From: Petrotoga mobilis SJ95
Lineage (GTDB): Bacteria > Thermotogota > Thermotogae > Petrotogales > Petrotogaceae
Direction of reading: 5' to 3'
Assembly: GCF_000018605.1 (NCBI RefSeq)
Contig: NC_010003.1
Coordinates: 596,501-660,500, forward strand
Length of the DNA stretch: 64,000 nucleotides
In this document: in pieces, positions 42,760 through 51,185 of the stretch
How positions within the stretch are numbered: the first letter of the stretch is position 1
Layout of the letters: each line of letters opens with the position of its first letter
Position numbers and translations under genes: made by a program
The notes under the pieces: generated by a model
The model's database searches: none
What the model was told of the DNA's origin: nothing
What the model saw: only the letters and a program-made list of their open reading frames with translations

Positions 42760-44376
42760 TTAGTTTGTTCTATAATCACTCGAAAATATTGTGTAATCAA
42801 TATTTCTAAAGATATCATCTATCCATTCATAAAATGAGAGCCTTTCTTCATTAACTTGTTGCTTTTCTAACATTTTGTCAAGATCCAAAAATCTGTTAAT
42901 ATGACATTTAACTCGATTCTTTGCATATTCTATAGTGGTTCCTGTGGTCATTATAAAAGGCCAATCACTCGCTTGTGCAAGGAGAACCTCTCTCATCATC
43001 TGATTTAAAGCCCTTTTTTGTAAATTTGAAGGGTTCTTAAAAGTATTGGCTTTTTCTATCATTCTTTCAGTTATTTCGTGAATATGCTTATAAACCCAAT
43101 CATTTTTCTCATTGAGCCATACATCATGGTATCCACCGGCACCCCAAGAGGATTCTGCGGGATAAGTGATTTGAACTTTTTTAACTGTTTGTAAAATCTC
43201 AGTAGGTACAGAAAAATCTAAATATTCGTTTTCAGATGATTGCCTAAAAAGCTCTTCCAAAAATTTCGGACCTTCATACCACCAATGACCAAAAAGTTCA
43301 GCATCAAAAGGAGCCACAATTATTGGTTCTTCTTCATCTAAAATTGCCGCTAACTTCCTAATTTGCGAAGTCTTCTTAAATATAAAATCTTTGACGTGTT
43401 CTTTTACAGCGTTTCTTGCTTCTCTAAGATCGTATATTTCTTTTTTGTCTAAAGATAATGATTTATCGGTGATACGGTGATATTTTATTCCGGTATTACA
43501 CCTTGTTCCACTTGGATCTATATATGGCTTAATGTAGTCATCTTCTCTGTCATAACCAATATCTCTGTAAAATTCACGATATCTTGAATCGCCTGGATAA
43601 CCAACTTCAGAACTCCATATCTGCTCGCTTGATTCAGGATCTCTGGCAAACACAAAAACTTTATTCGGGGTGATTATGGGTCTATACACACCATACCTTG
43701 GCTGACTGTCTGCATAAGTAAAACCATGTGTACCCACAAAAAAGTATCGTATACCTTCGTCTGATAAATATTTGTCAAGACTTTTAAAATAAGCACATTC
43801 CGCCAACCATATACCCATAGGATGCTCACCAAAGTTTTTTTTGAAGGTTAACACGGCTGATTTTATTTGAGCTCTAATAGCCTCTGGATAATCCCGATAA
43901 AAAGGTAGATACCCATGAGTGCCATTAGATGTTATCACTTCAATGTAACCTTTATCTTTAAATTCCTTGAAAGCTTTTAATATATTTTGATTATATTCTT
44001 CACAAAAAATATCTAAATCTTCTATCAATTCTCGCCTATAATGTTGGGCGAGTTGGTGTATCCTAGGGTCTTCATCTTTTGTCCTAATTATTTCTTTTTC
44101 GGTTAATTCTATCAAATTTAATAAATACTTGTGATATTTTTCTCTTAAATCCTTTAAATTAAACATCTCCATCAACGTTGGAGAAAGACTTATTGTAAGC
44201 TTAAATGGAATTTTATCTTTTTCTAAAGATTTAAAAACTTTTATTAAAGGAATATATGTCTCAGTTAATGCCTCAAAAAACCATCTTTCTTCCATAAAAT
44301 TTTCAAAGTCCGGATGATGAATATAAGGCAGATGAGCATGTAATAAGAACAAAATTTTCCCTTTTCTACTCTTCAT
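42760..44376 (-). CDS. GH57 1,4-alpha-glucan branching enzyme-like protein
   Basis: 538 residues. GH57 landmarks: LLHAHLPYIHHP near the start, ITSNGTHGYLP, the nucleophile Glu in MGIWLAECAYF, and the acid Asp in APFDAELFGHWWYEGP, followed by a helical C-terminal domain (SSWGAGGYHDVWLNEKNDW, then MREVLLAQASDWPFIM). This pattern fits the TK1436-type branching enzyme rather than 4-alpha-glucanotransferase. Start chosen at ATG 44376 rather than TTG or ATG further up, as it lies 4 bases after the upstream stop. Acts in glycogen synthesis (inference). Confidence 0.9.
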   Translation of the reverse strand: MKSRKGKILFLLHAHLPYIHHPDFENFMEERWFFEALTETYIPLIKVFKSLEKDKIPFKLTISLSPTLMEMFNLKDLREKYHKYLLNLIELTEKEIIRTKDEDPRIHQLAQHYRRELIEDLDIFCEEYNQNILKAFKEFKDKGYIEVITSNGTHGYLPFYRDYPEAIRAQIKSAVLTFKKNFGEHPMGIWLAECAYFKSLDKYLSDEGIRYFFVGTHGFTYADSQPRYGVYRPIITPNKVFVFARDPESSEQIWSSEVGYPGDSRYREFYRDIGYDREDDYIKPYIDPSGTRCNTGIKYHRITDKSLSLDKKEIYDLREARNAVKEHVKDFIFKKTSQIRKLAAILDEEEPIIVAPFDAELFGHWWYEGPKFLEELFRQSSENEYLDFSVPTEILQTVKKVQITYPAESSWGAGGYHDVWLNEKNDWVYKHIHEITERMIEKANTFKNPSNLQKRALNQMMREVLLAQASDWPFIMTTGTTIEYAKNRVKCHINRFLDLDKMLEKQQVNEERLSFYEWIDDIFRNIDYTIFSSDYRTN

Positions 44377-44380
44377 AACT

Positions 44381-45151
44381 TCAATCACTTCCAAAATTGG
44401 TATCGTTGAATTTTCTTTTGTTTGTAAACATTGTTTCACTACTGCTCTGATGTTTTTCTACCTTCCAAAGTCCAGGTTCTTTTTTTTTATCTTCTTTGAT
44501 AATTTTTCCATCTTCTATCAAAAACCATTCTTCTTTATCTGAACTTTTAATGGATGAAGAAGGTGTTGTAATTTCATTTGATTCTATTAAAGGAGTAAAT
44601 TCGCCATTTTCATTTTTTACCCCAAGGAAAGCAACATAGGCGGAATTATCTTGTGGGAGATGAAAATAAGTATTGCTGTTTTGGTCTAATTTTAAATCTG
44701 TTTCAATAACTTTTTTTTCTACTTCTTGATCCTCTTTTGATTTTTTTATGACCCTGATTGTAATATTAGAGTTTTTTGATAATTTTTTTAGTTTTTTTCT
44801 GCTTTTTTCAGAAATGTTCCAGTAAACATATACCCAGTTGGGATTGACCGGCATTATTTTTAGTTTTTCCCTTTCGTACTTTTGAGGAAGATCTTTTGAT
44901 TCATTTGATTTTGGAAGCTTTTGTGGATTCTTTGGTAATTTTGTATAATCTGAAATCTCTTCAACTTTGTTATCTGAAGATTCCTCTAACCTTTTAATCT
45001 CTTTTCTAACCACTTTTAAAATCTCTTTTTTATTCATATTTCGTTTTAGTTTAACTCCTAAATTTTTTGCAATATTTCTCAATTCCTGTATTGTAGGTTC
45101 ATCTGCCCTAAATGTATCTAACAATTTTTTATCCAATTTCTTTACTTTCAT
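44381..45151 (-). CDS. DUF4912 protein with Rho-N/SAP-like N-terminal domain
   Basis: 256 residues: an N-terminal helical domain (TIQELRNIAKNLGVKL, then KKEILKVVRKEIKRL) like Rho-N/SAP nucleic-acid-binding modules, a Lys/Glu-rich linker, and a DUF4912 domain with PNWVYVYWNISEKSRKKL and VAFLGVKNENGEF. DUF4912 genes often sit beside GH57 enzymes, as here. Function unknown; a regulatory or scaffold role is a guess. GGGAGG precedes ATG 45151. Confidence 0.83.
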   Translation of the reverse strand: MKVKKLDKKLLDTFRADEPTIQELRNIAKNLGVKLKRNMNKKEILKVVRKEIKRLEESSDNKVEEISDYTKLPKNPQKLPKSNESKDLPQKYEREKLKIMPVNPNWVYVYWNISEKSRKKLKKLSKNSNITIRVIKKSKEDQEVEKKVIETDLKLDQNSNTYFHLPQDNSAYVAFLGVKNENGEFTPLIESNEITTPSSSIKSSDKEEWFLIEDGKIIKEDKKKEPGLWKVEKHQSSSETMFTNKRKFNDTNFGSD

Positions 45152-45178
45152 AAAACACCTCCCATCCTAATTGCTGCA

Positions 45179-45192
45179 ACGTTTAAGAACGT
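45179..45192. repeat. Short inverted repeat in the DUF4912 leader
   Basis: ACGTT-TAAG-AACGT lies 28 bases before the DUF4912 start. Could be an operator or chance. A TATGATAAAAT -10-like site lies about 30 bases further up on the minus strand. Confidence 0.3.
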
Positions 45193-45277
45193 CCCATTCC
45201 CCTTGATATAATTTTATCATAAAAAAAATTGAATAGTAGAGATTTGATTTTTAGAAGAATTAAAAAGAAATTAAATA

Positions 45278-45306
45278 TTGACAAAATAGATTCCTTGTGA
45301 TATTAT
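45278..45306 (+). promoter_or_regulatory. Promoter of the tRNA cluster
   Basis: TTGACA, 17 bases, TATTAT, 22 bases before tRNA-Pro. Confidence 0.8.
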
Positions 45307-45327
45307 ATATTTTGAAAAGTAAGGCAG

Positions 45328-45403
45328 CGGAGCGTAGCGCAGTTGGGAGCGCGCCGGTCTTGGGCACCGGAGGTCGCTGGTTCAAGCCCAGTCGCTCCGA
45401 CCA
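45328..45403 (+). tRNA. tRNA-Pro (anticodon TGG)
   Basis: Seventy-six bases: acceptor CGGAGCG/CGCTCCG, anticodon loop CTTGGGC giving TGG, T-loop TTCAAGC, encoded CCA. Confidence 0.95.
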
Positions 45404-45416
45404 TTAATGTATTAAT

Positions 45417-45492
45417 GCGGCCGTAGCTCAATTGGTAGAGTATTGGCCTTCCAAGCCAAGGGTTGCGGGTTCGACTCCCGTCGGCCGCTCCA
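45417..45492 (+). tRNA. tRNA-Gly (anticodon TCC)
   Basis: Seventy-six bases: acceptor GCGGCCG/CGGCCGC, anticodon loop CTTCCAA giving TCC, encoded CCA. Separated from tRNA-Arg by no bases. Confidence 0.95.
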
Positions 45493-45568
45493 GCGCCTGT
45501 AGCTCAACGGATAGAGCATTGGATTTCTAATCCAAGGGTTGAGGGTTCGATTCCCCCCAGGCGCACCA
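45493..45568 (+). tRNA. tRNA-Arg (anticodon TCT)
   Basis: Seventy-six bases: acceptor GCGCCTG/CAGGCGC, anticodon loop TTTCTAA giving TCT, encoded CCA. It starts right after the CCA of tRNA-Gly. Confidence 0.95.
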
Positions 45569-45575
45569 AATTTTT

Positions 45576-45651
45576 GGTGGCTGTAGTTCAGTGGAAGAAC
45601 GCCTGACTGTGACTCAGGATGTCGTGGGTTCAAATCCCACCAGCCACCCCA
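45576..45651 (+). tRNA. tRNA-His (anticodon GTG)
   Basis: Acceptor GTGGCTG/CAGCCAC with the extra G-1 (45576) facing C73, anticodon loop CTGTGAC giving GTG, encoded CCA. Confidence 0.95.
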
Positions 45652-45656
45652 GCCAT

Positions 45657-45686
45657 AAGAATCCTATTCAGGATTCTTTTTTATTT
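45657..45686 (+). terminator. Terminator of the tRNA cluster
   Basis: AAGAATCCT pairs with AGGATTCTT around ATTC, followed by a T run. The T run overlaps the 3' end of the facing L,D-transpeptidase gene. Confidence 0.85.
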
Positions 45687-46876
45687 TCTCCATTGTACAC
45701 ATAAACCTCGGTCCCTAAAGATGCCAAAAAGTCTATAACTTCCACATCAAAGTTGAACATCCTTATACATCCATGAGATATCCTTTTACCTATTTCCCAT
45801 GGCTTTGTTGTGCCATGAATCCCATATTGAGGATTTGAAAGTTGTAACCATCTTGTTCCCATTCCATTCATTAGAGATCCAGGAGGTATATATTCATCGT
45901 ACCAATACAACGCAGGATCTTTCTCTTTGTATGAAATTCGATAGTAACCCGGTGGTGTGTAATCACTCATACCAACCGCAACTATATAAGTTTTTAACAA
46001 CTGATCATGAAAATATAAGTACATCTTATTTTGTGAAAGGTTTATTTCTAAGCGTAAAGGACTTTCTTCGTATTTTACTTTTCCTATTTTTAAAGCTTGT
46101 CCAGGATATATCAAAGAAGGATCTTTTAGATCGTTCATATTAACTAAATCTCCAGGAAGAACTTTGTATTTTTCAGCGATTTTGTACAAACTCTCACCTT
46201 TTTGTACGATATGGTAACCATATACTTCATATCTTTGCTTTGGTTTTAAAACGTTCTCAGTGGCAACAACATTCGCCACTTTCAAAAAGGTAACTTTTCG
46301 CTCAAAATGTATTCCATATCTATTTCTAAAAGTAAAAACAGAATCATGAAACCCCTCTTCAAAGTTACCCAGCAACCTTAAGAACTCATTCGGATCTTCA
46401 AAAACGGTATTTTCTACCTGTACTTTCACTAATTCCAAATTTTCTTCTGGATAATAATCCAAATAATATTGATACCCATTTTCCACAACAGAGGTAGTTA
46501 TTTCAACTTCTATATTTGGAGCAAATAAGGCTTTTTCCAAAAAATTTGCAAAAAACTGTGACACATAACGCCCTTCTTTATCTGTAGAAGTTACTAAGAA
46601 TGAATAATAATTGCCTTTAAAAGCATTTAAATTAACATAAAAGAAGAATTCACGGTCTTCTTTTTCATACAAAGTTAATTTCTTTCTATCTCCCCCATCA
46701 TATATGTATACATTTGGTTTTTGCGTGATATTTATATAACTTTCTAAATTAATTTTCACAGTATTTTGAGTTTGATCATATTCAGCAGGATACAAATGAA
46801 AATAATCTTCAGAAAAAAGTACTGAAAATAAAGTCACAAATATTATTAGCGATAATCCTTTTGTGATTTTTCTCAA
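45668..46876 (-). CDS. L,D-transpeptidase (YkuD) with LysM domain
   Basis: 402 residues: signal peptide (LSLIIFVTLFSVLFS), an N-terminal beta-rich part (about 25-215), one LysM (YHIVQKGESLYKIAEKY, then GDLVNMNDLKDPSLIYPGQALKI, about 222-268) and a YkuD domain with the catalytic SHGCIRMF. It should crosslink or anchor peptidoglycan. The TTG start, 7 bases after AAGGAGGAG, lies 68 bases inside the end of coaBC. Confidence 0.93.
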   Translation of the reverse strand: MRKITKGLSLIIFVTLFSVLFSEDYFHLYPAEYDQTQNTVKINLESYINITQKPNVYIYDGGDRKKLTLYEKEDREFFFYVNLNAFKGNYYSFLVTSTDKEGRYVSQFFANFLEKALFAPNIEVEITTSVVENGYQYYLDYYPEENLELVKVQVENTVFEDPNEFLRLLGNFEEGFHDSVFTFRNRYGIHFERKVTFLKVANVVATENVLKPKQRYEVYGYHIVQKGESLYKIAEKYKVLPGDLVNMNDLKDPSLIYPGQALKIGKVKYEESPLRLEINLSQNKMYLYFHDQLLKTYIVAVGMSDYTPPGYYRISYKEKDPALYWYDEYIPPGSLMNGMGTRWLQLSNPQYGIHGTTKPWEIGKRISHGCIRMFNFDVEVIDFLASLGTEVYVYNGENKKES

Positions 46877-48008
46877 GTCGAAGCTCCTCCTTACTAGTAA
46901 AAATGGTCACCTCGTTTTCTTCTTTTTCAAACCCTATATCTTTTCTTGAAACGTCGTTCAAAATTATCATGTCCATCTTTTTTTCTTTTAATTTCTTTAT
47001 GGCATTCTCTTTTAAGTTCTCTGTTTCTGCAGCAAATCCAACAAGTATTTGACCAACTCTTTTTTTCCTTCCTAATTCTTTTATTATATCAGGGTTTTTC
47101 TCAATCTCTAGATTAACTATTGTATCTTTTTTTAACTTTTGTTCAGAATAATTTTTTATTCTTAAATCACTTACTGCAGCTGTCATAACTATTATATCAT
47201 TATCTTCAAAATCCTCTAATACCTTTTCTCTTAATTCTTCCGCACTTTCTATTCTTATGATTTTTTTTACAATAGATGGTGGTCTCAAGTTTGTGGGCCC
47301 AGATATTAACGTAACCTCAGCTCCTCTGTTTGCAAATTCTCTTGCCAATTCGTAACCCATTCTTCCGCTGGACCTGTTTGACAAAAACCTTACAGGATCA
47401 ATATTTTCGACCGTGGGACCGGCTGTTACTAAAACTTTCTTATTCATGAAATCCTTTTTGGAAAGTAGGTATTCACTGTATTCTAATATTTCACTATTAT
47501 CCGGATACCTTCCTTTACCAAATTCTCCATCTGCTAAGTGACCTTCTTCTGGTTCTATTATAGACCAACCATTTTGTTTCAATATTTCTAAATTCTTTTT
47601 ATTAACGGGATTTTCATACATCCTAACGTTCATTGCAGGGACAATTAGTTTAGGAGCTTTCGAATAAGCTAAAGCGGTACAAGAAAGTAGATCATCGGCA
47701 ATTCCATGTGATATTTTGGCTATTATATTTGCGGTCGCAGGGGCGACGATAAACAGTTCTGCCCATCTAGAAAGCTCTGTATGGGGTATCCAACCGCTTT
47801 TAACATCGAAAGTTTCATAGTAAACCTCACAGTTACCTACTGCAGAAAAAATCTGGTCGGATATCCACCTTTGGGCATTTTTTGTCATGATAACTTTTGG
47901 ATTACATTCAATCTGTCTCATCTTAGAAATTAGATCTACCGCTTTATAGATGGCGATTCCACTTGTTACACCGAGTAAAATATTTTTTCCTTTTAAGTAA
48001 GGATACAC
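46809..48008 (-). CDS. coaBC: Bifunctional phosphopantothenoylcysteine decarboxylase/synthetase
   Basis: 399 residues. CoaC half: LLGVTSGIAIYKAVDLIS, the His in WIPHTELSRWAE, VAPATANIIAKI and the PAMN motif (VPAMNVRMYENP). CoaB half (from about 190): VTAGPTVENIDPVRFLSNRSSG and the Lys/Asn region near KNPDIIKELG. Two steps of coenzyme A synthesis. The stop lies 68 bases past the start of the L,D-transpeptidase gene, an unusually long overlap. Confidence 0.95.
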   Translation of the reverse strand: MYPYLKGKNILLGVTSGIAIYKAVDLISKMRQIECNPKVIMTKNAQRWISDQIFSAVGNCEVYYETFDVKSGWIPHTELSRWAELFIVAPATANIIAKISHGIADDLLSCTALAYSKAPKLIVPAMNVRMYENPVNKKNLEILKQNGWSIIEPEEGHLADGEFGKGRYPDNSEILEYSEYLLSKKDFMNKKVLVTAGPTVENIDPVRFLSNRSSGRMGYELAREFANRGAEVTLISGPTNLRPPSIVKKIIRIESAEELREKVLEDFEDNDIIVMTAAVSDLRIKNYSEQKLKKDTIVNLEIEKNPDIIKELGRKKRVGQILVGFAAETENLKENAIKKLKEKKMDMIILNDVSRKDIGFEKEENEVTIFTSKEELRLEKNHKRIIANNICDFIFSTFF

Positions 48009-48015
48009 AGAGAAT

Positions 48016-49419
48016 TCACCTTCTTGGATTAATATCCAAAGTATTTGAGAATTCCAAAGCTCTTTTTAACCTTTTAATGCTCTCATTTTTTCCTAAAATA
48101 ATTATAGATTCGTACAAACCAGGAGTTACTAATCTTCCTAAAAGAGAGCCTCTTATTGTCTGAAAAACATTTTTTCTACTAGTTATATTTAGATCCGCTA
48201 TTTCTTTTAAAGTATTTTCTACATTTGCAAGGTTGTACTCATCAATTTCTGAGAGTTTTCTTATCGTTGCCTCGATGACTTGCTTAAACCAAGGTTTTTT
48301 CATGTATTTTTCGATAAATTCCTCTTCGTATTCGAATTCTTCAACAAAGAAATTTTTGGAAAATTCATAAAGTTGTTTTAATGTTTGAACTTTAGCTCTG
48401 GAAGCTTCTATAATTTTTTTCACAAAAGAATCTTCATTGTCTATCTTGACGGTTGTATATTTAGCCCATTCAGTAAAACTTTTGTGTACTTCTTCAATTG
48501 GATCGTTTCTCAAATGTACTTCATTTGTCCATAGAAGTTTGGTGTAATCAAAAATGGAAGGATTTCTTGAAACTTTTTTCAGATCAAATTCCTGATATTT
48601 TTCCGTATAATCAAATATCTGTTCGTTGGCATTCCACCCTAACAAACTCAAGTAATTCAATATAGCTTTAGGAAGATACCCTTCTTCTCTAAAATAAGTT
48701 ATAGAAACCTCTCCGTGCCTTTTAGACAAAGGAGACTTGTCTTCACCCAAAATCAAAGGCAAATGGGCAAATTTTGGAAGTTCAAAAGATAAAGCATTAT
48801 ATATTAAAATTTGTTTGGGTGTATTAGAGATGTGGTCTTCTCCCCTTATAACATGACTTATTTTCATCAGATAATCATCTATCACAACTGTGAAATTGTA
48901 AACAGGAATTCCGTTTGATCTTAGAATAACAAAATCATTTATATTGGATGTATCAAATTGTATGGTTCCTCTAACATCGTCCAAAAAAGATATTTTTTGA
49001 TCATTATTAACCTTAAACTTTACAACCACAGAATAATCATTGTTTTTTTTATATTTGTCTAGAAGATTATTACCTTCAAAAATTATTTCATCGTTTTTAG
49101 TAACTGAAAAATAAGCCTTTTCTTCATTTAAAAGTTGATCTATATAATGTTTGTATATGTCTAGTCTTTCACTTTGTCTGTATGGCCCATATTCACCAGG
49201 TTTATCTACACCTTCATCGTAATCTAAGCCTACCCATTTCATTTCTTCTAAAATGGCATCCTCGTACTCTTTTTTGGAACGTTCCATATCGGTATCTTCA
49301 ATTCTTAGAATAAACTTCCCATTATTTTTCTTGGCAAAGTACCAATTAAACAAGGCTGTTCTTAAACCCCCAACGTGTAGATGACCCGTGGGACTTGGAG
49401 CAAATCTTACTCTTATCAT
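48016..49419 (-). CDS. gltX: Glutamyl-tRNA synthetase
   Basis: 467 residues, class I synthetase with HIGH-type PSPTGHLHVGGLRTALFNW and KMSKS-type SPLSKRHGEVSI; IRIEDTD-like ILRIEDTDMERS present. Thermotogota often have two gltX paralogues, so whether this copy charges tRNA-Glu or tRNA-Gln cannot be settled here. Overlaps the next gene by 1 base. Confidence 0.95.
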   Translation of the reverse strand: MIRVRFAPSPTGHLHVGGLRTALFNWYFAKKNNGKFILRIEDTDMERSKKEYEDAILEEMKWVGLDYDEGVDKPGEYGPYRQSERLDIYKHYIDQLLNEEKAYFSVTKNDEIIFEGNNLLDKYKKNNDYSVVVKFKVNNDQKISFLDDVRGTIQFDTSNINDFVILRSNGIPVYNFTVVIDDYLMKISHVIRGEDHISNTPKQILIYNALSFELPKFAHLPLILGEDKSPLSKRHGEVSITYFREEGYLPKAILNYLSLLGWNANEQIFDYTEKYQEFDLKKVSRNPSIFDYTKLLWTNEVHLRNDPIEEVHKSFTEWAKYTTVKIDNEDSFVKKIIEASRAKVQTLKQLYEFSKNFFVEEFEYEEEFIEKYMKKPWFKQVIEATIRKLSEIDEYNLANVENTLKEIADLNITSRKNVFQTIRGSLLGRLVTPGLYESIIILGKNESIKRLKRALEFSNTLDINPRR

Positions 49420-49955
49420 TAGTTGTTCACCTCTTCAATACCTTTCAAAATTCTTTCAAGTTCATCAATAGAAGATACTTGTTTTACCTCTACTAATTTT
49501 CTATTATCAAGAAACTTACCTTCTATCAAAACTTCAGTTATCCTATCTGTCCATCCGCCTGAATTTTTCATTAACAATATCGGTTTTTTGTACGAATAAG
49601 CCCCCAAAATTTCTATAGCCGTGCCGATTTCCCCTCCTATACTTACGACCACATCGACATTTTTTAACAAAACAAAAGAACGCATATTAAGATCAAGCCC
49701 TGTTTTTATAGGAAAGTCCAAATAACCGTTCCCTTCTTGTTCCCACGGTAAAAAACCAATAACATGCCCACCATTATTTTTTACGGCCTTTGAAACTAGT
49801 TGCATTATTCCATCACGTCCGCCGTTCACTAGAATCCAATTATTCTCTGCTATAATTCTACCGACATCATAACAAAGTGAAGCTAACGATTTAATTGGAT
49901 CTTTAAAGATATTCCCAGAATACCCGATAACCCCTACATTCAAACCGATCACCAA
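49419..49955 (-). CDS. TIGR00725-like Rossmann protein (LOG/lysine decarboxylase-like family)
   Basis: 178 residues. VGVIGYSG at the start, the ILVNGGRDGIMQLVSKAV phosphoribohydrolase-like loop (GGRxGxM) and SIGGEIGTAIEI (GGxGT variant). Related LOG proteins release cytokinin-type bases from nucleotides; the role here is unknown. GTG start inside the end of lptB (7-base overlap). Confidence 0.85.
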   Translation of the reverse strand: MVIGLNVGVIGYSGNIFKDPIKSLASLCYDVGRIIAENNWILVNGGRDGIMQLVSKAVKNNGGHVIGFLPWEQEGNGYLDFPIKTGLDLNMRSFVLLKNVDVVVSIGGEIGTAIEILGAYSYKKPILLMKNSGGWTDRITEVLIEGKFLDNRKLVEVKQVSSIDELERILKGIEEVNN

Positions 49956-50659
49956 CCCAAATAACTTTCTTTGACCTTTGCGTTATTCAAAACATCTTTT
50001 GGAACACCATTAGCTATAACTTCACCTTTGTGTAAAACATAAAGTTCATCAACTACCTGAGCAATTTCATCGACACTGTGATCCGTAACAATTATTGAAA
50101 TCCCACTTTTTGCAAGTTTTCTAATTATTTGTTGTATATCCTTAACTGTTATGGGATCTATACCAACAAAAGGCTCGTCCAAAAGGATTACTTTTGGATT
50201 CGTTATCAACGTTCTAGCAAACTCTAATTTTCTTTTTTCTCCACCGGATAGAGAATAAGACTTTTGATGAATTAAAGTATCTAATCCAAAATCTTCCATT
50301 ATACTCTTAATTTTTTGATTCGCATCTTCAATTTTAAGAAGATCGGCGATCATTTCAAGATTATCTCTTACAGATAAGTTCCTAAAAACAGACGGTTCTT
50401 GAGGTAGATAAGCCAATCCATTCAACGCTCTTTTGTGTATAGGAAGATGGGTTATATTTCTACCATCGAGGAAAACATCCCCAGAATTGGGAACAACTAA
50501 CCCTAAAATTATCTTAAAAAGAGTTGTTTCCCCTGCACCATTTGGCCCAAGTAATCCTGTAATTAAACCGGCTTTTGATTGAAATTGAACATTATTCAAT
50601 ACCATCTTTTTTCCATATGTTTTGCTAATGTTTCTACAATCAATAATAACCCTTTCCAT
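49949..50659 (-). CDS. lptB: LptB-like ABC ATPase with Walker A Lys to Glu change
   Basis: 236 residues, strongly LptB-like: GLITGLLGPNGAG, AYLPQEPSVFRNLSVRDNL, SLSGGEKRKLEFARTL, Walker B VILLDEPFVGIDP and TDHSV switch. The Walker A motif reads GPNGAGETT: residue 44, the ATP-binding Lys in the family, is Glu (codon GAA at 50528-50530). All other motifs are intact. Either the ATPase is impaired, a mutation exists in this strain, or there is a base error (AAA to GAA). It sits among envelope genes with ompH upstream. Confidence 0.92.
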   Translation of the reverse strand: MERVIIDCRNISKTYGKKMVLNNVQFQSKAGLITGLLGPNGAGETTLFKIILGLVVPNSGDVFLDGRNITHLPIHKRALNGLAYLPQEPSVFRNLSVRDNLEMIADLLKIEDANQKIKSIMEDFGLDTLIHQKSYSLSGGEKRKLEFARTLITNPKVILLDEPFVGIDPITVKDIQQIIRKLAKSGISIIVTDHSVDEIAQVVDELYVLHKGEVIANGVPKDVLNNAKVKESYLGW

Positions 50660-50670
50660 ATTATTTATTT

Positions 50671-51153
50671 TTAATTCTCATTCAAATATTGAATAATTTT
50701 TTCCGTTAAATCTAATTCTGGATTGTAATAAACTACACCAATTTCATTTAAAATTAAATCGTACCCATTTTCTTTTGCATACTGAGCTATCTTCACTGTT
50801 ACTTCCGAAGTGATATTTGCCATTTTCTGTTGATACTCATTTTGCAATTCCTGTTGATATTGATTTACACGAGTTTGTAATTGTTGAAGATTTTGTTGCA
50901 GGACTTCCTCAGTTGCCCCCGAACTCTGTAAATCCTTGAACTGTTGTTCCATTTCATTGATTTTTCCTTGATAATATTGTAGATCGATTTGATACATGGA
51001 TTCCAAATCCTTCCATTTGTAATAACTTTCTACTGTCTTTTCAAAATTCACATAACCAATTTTGAGAGTTGAATCCGTTTGAGAAAATGAAATAACAGCA
51101 AACAGTATGCTAAATACCATCACAGTAAAAACTTTTCTTGTTGTATTACTCAC
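50671..51153 (-). CDS. OmpH/Skp family periplasmic chaperone-like protein
   Basis: 160 residues: signal peptide (TVMVFSILFAVISFS), the Skp/OmpH opening LKIGYVNFEKTVESY, a long Gln/Glu-rich coiled coil (about 50-115) and a C-terminal KENGYDLILNEIGVVYYNPELDLT. Skp holds unfolded outer-membrane proteins, which fits the barrel-like proteins in this genome. GTG 51153 is 8 bases after GGAGG; an ATG at 51168 overlaps that site. Confidence 0.87.
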   Translation of the reverse strand: MSNTTRKVFTVMVFSILFAVISFSQTDSTLKIGYVNFEKTVESYYKWKDLESMYQIDLQYYQGKINEMEQQFKDLQSSGATEEVLQQNLQQLQTRVNQYQQELQNEYQQKMANITSEVTVKIAQYAKENGYDLILNEIGVVYYNPELDLTEKIIQYLNEN

Positions 51154-51185
51154 AACATACACCTCCATAAAATTTTGAATTATAA

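Noticed and set aside
45412..45633. A 73-residue minus-strand reading frame over the tRNA cluster
   Set aside because: It is the antisense of tRNA-Gly, tRNA-Arg and tRNA-His; such frames are a well-known false gene call.
45328..45651. CRISPR-like or repeat array
   Set aside because: The regularly spaced similar units are four tRNA genes; no CRISPR repeats were seen anywhere in the window.
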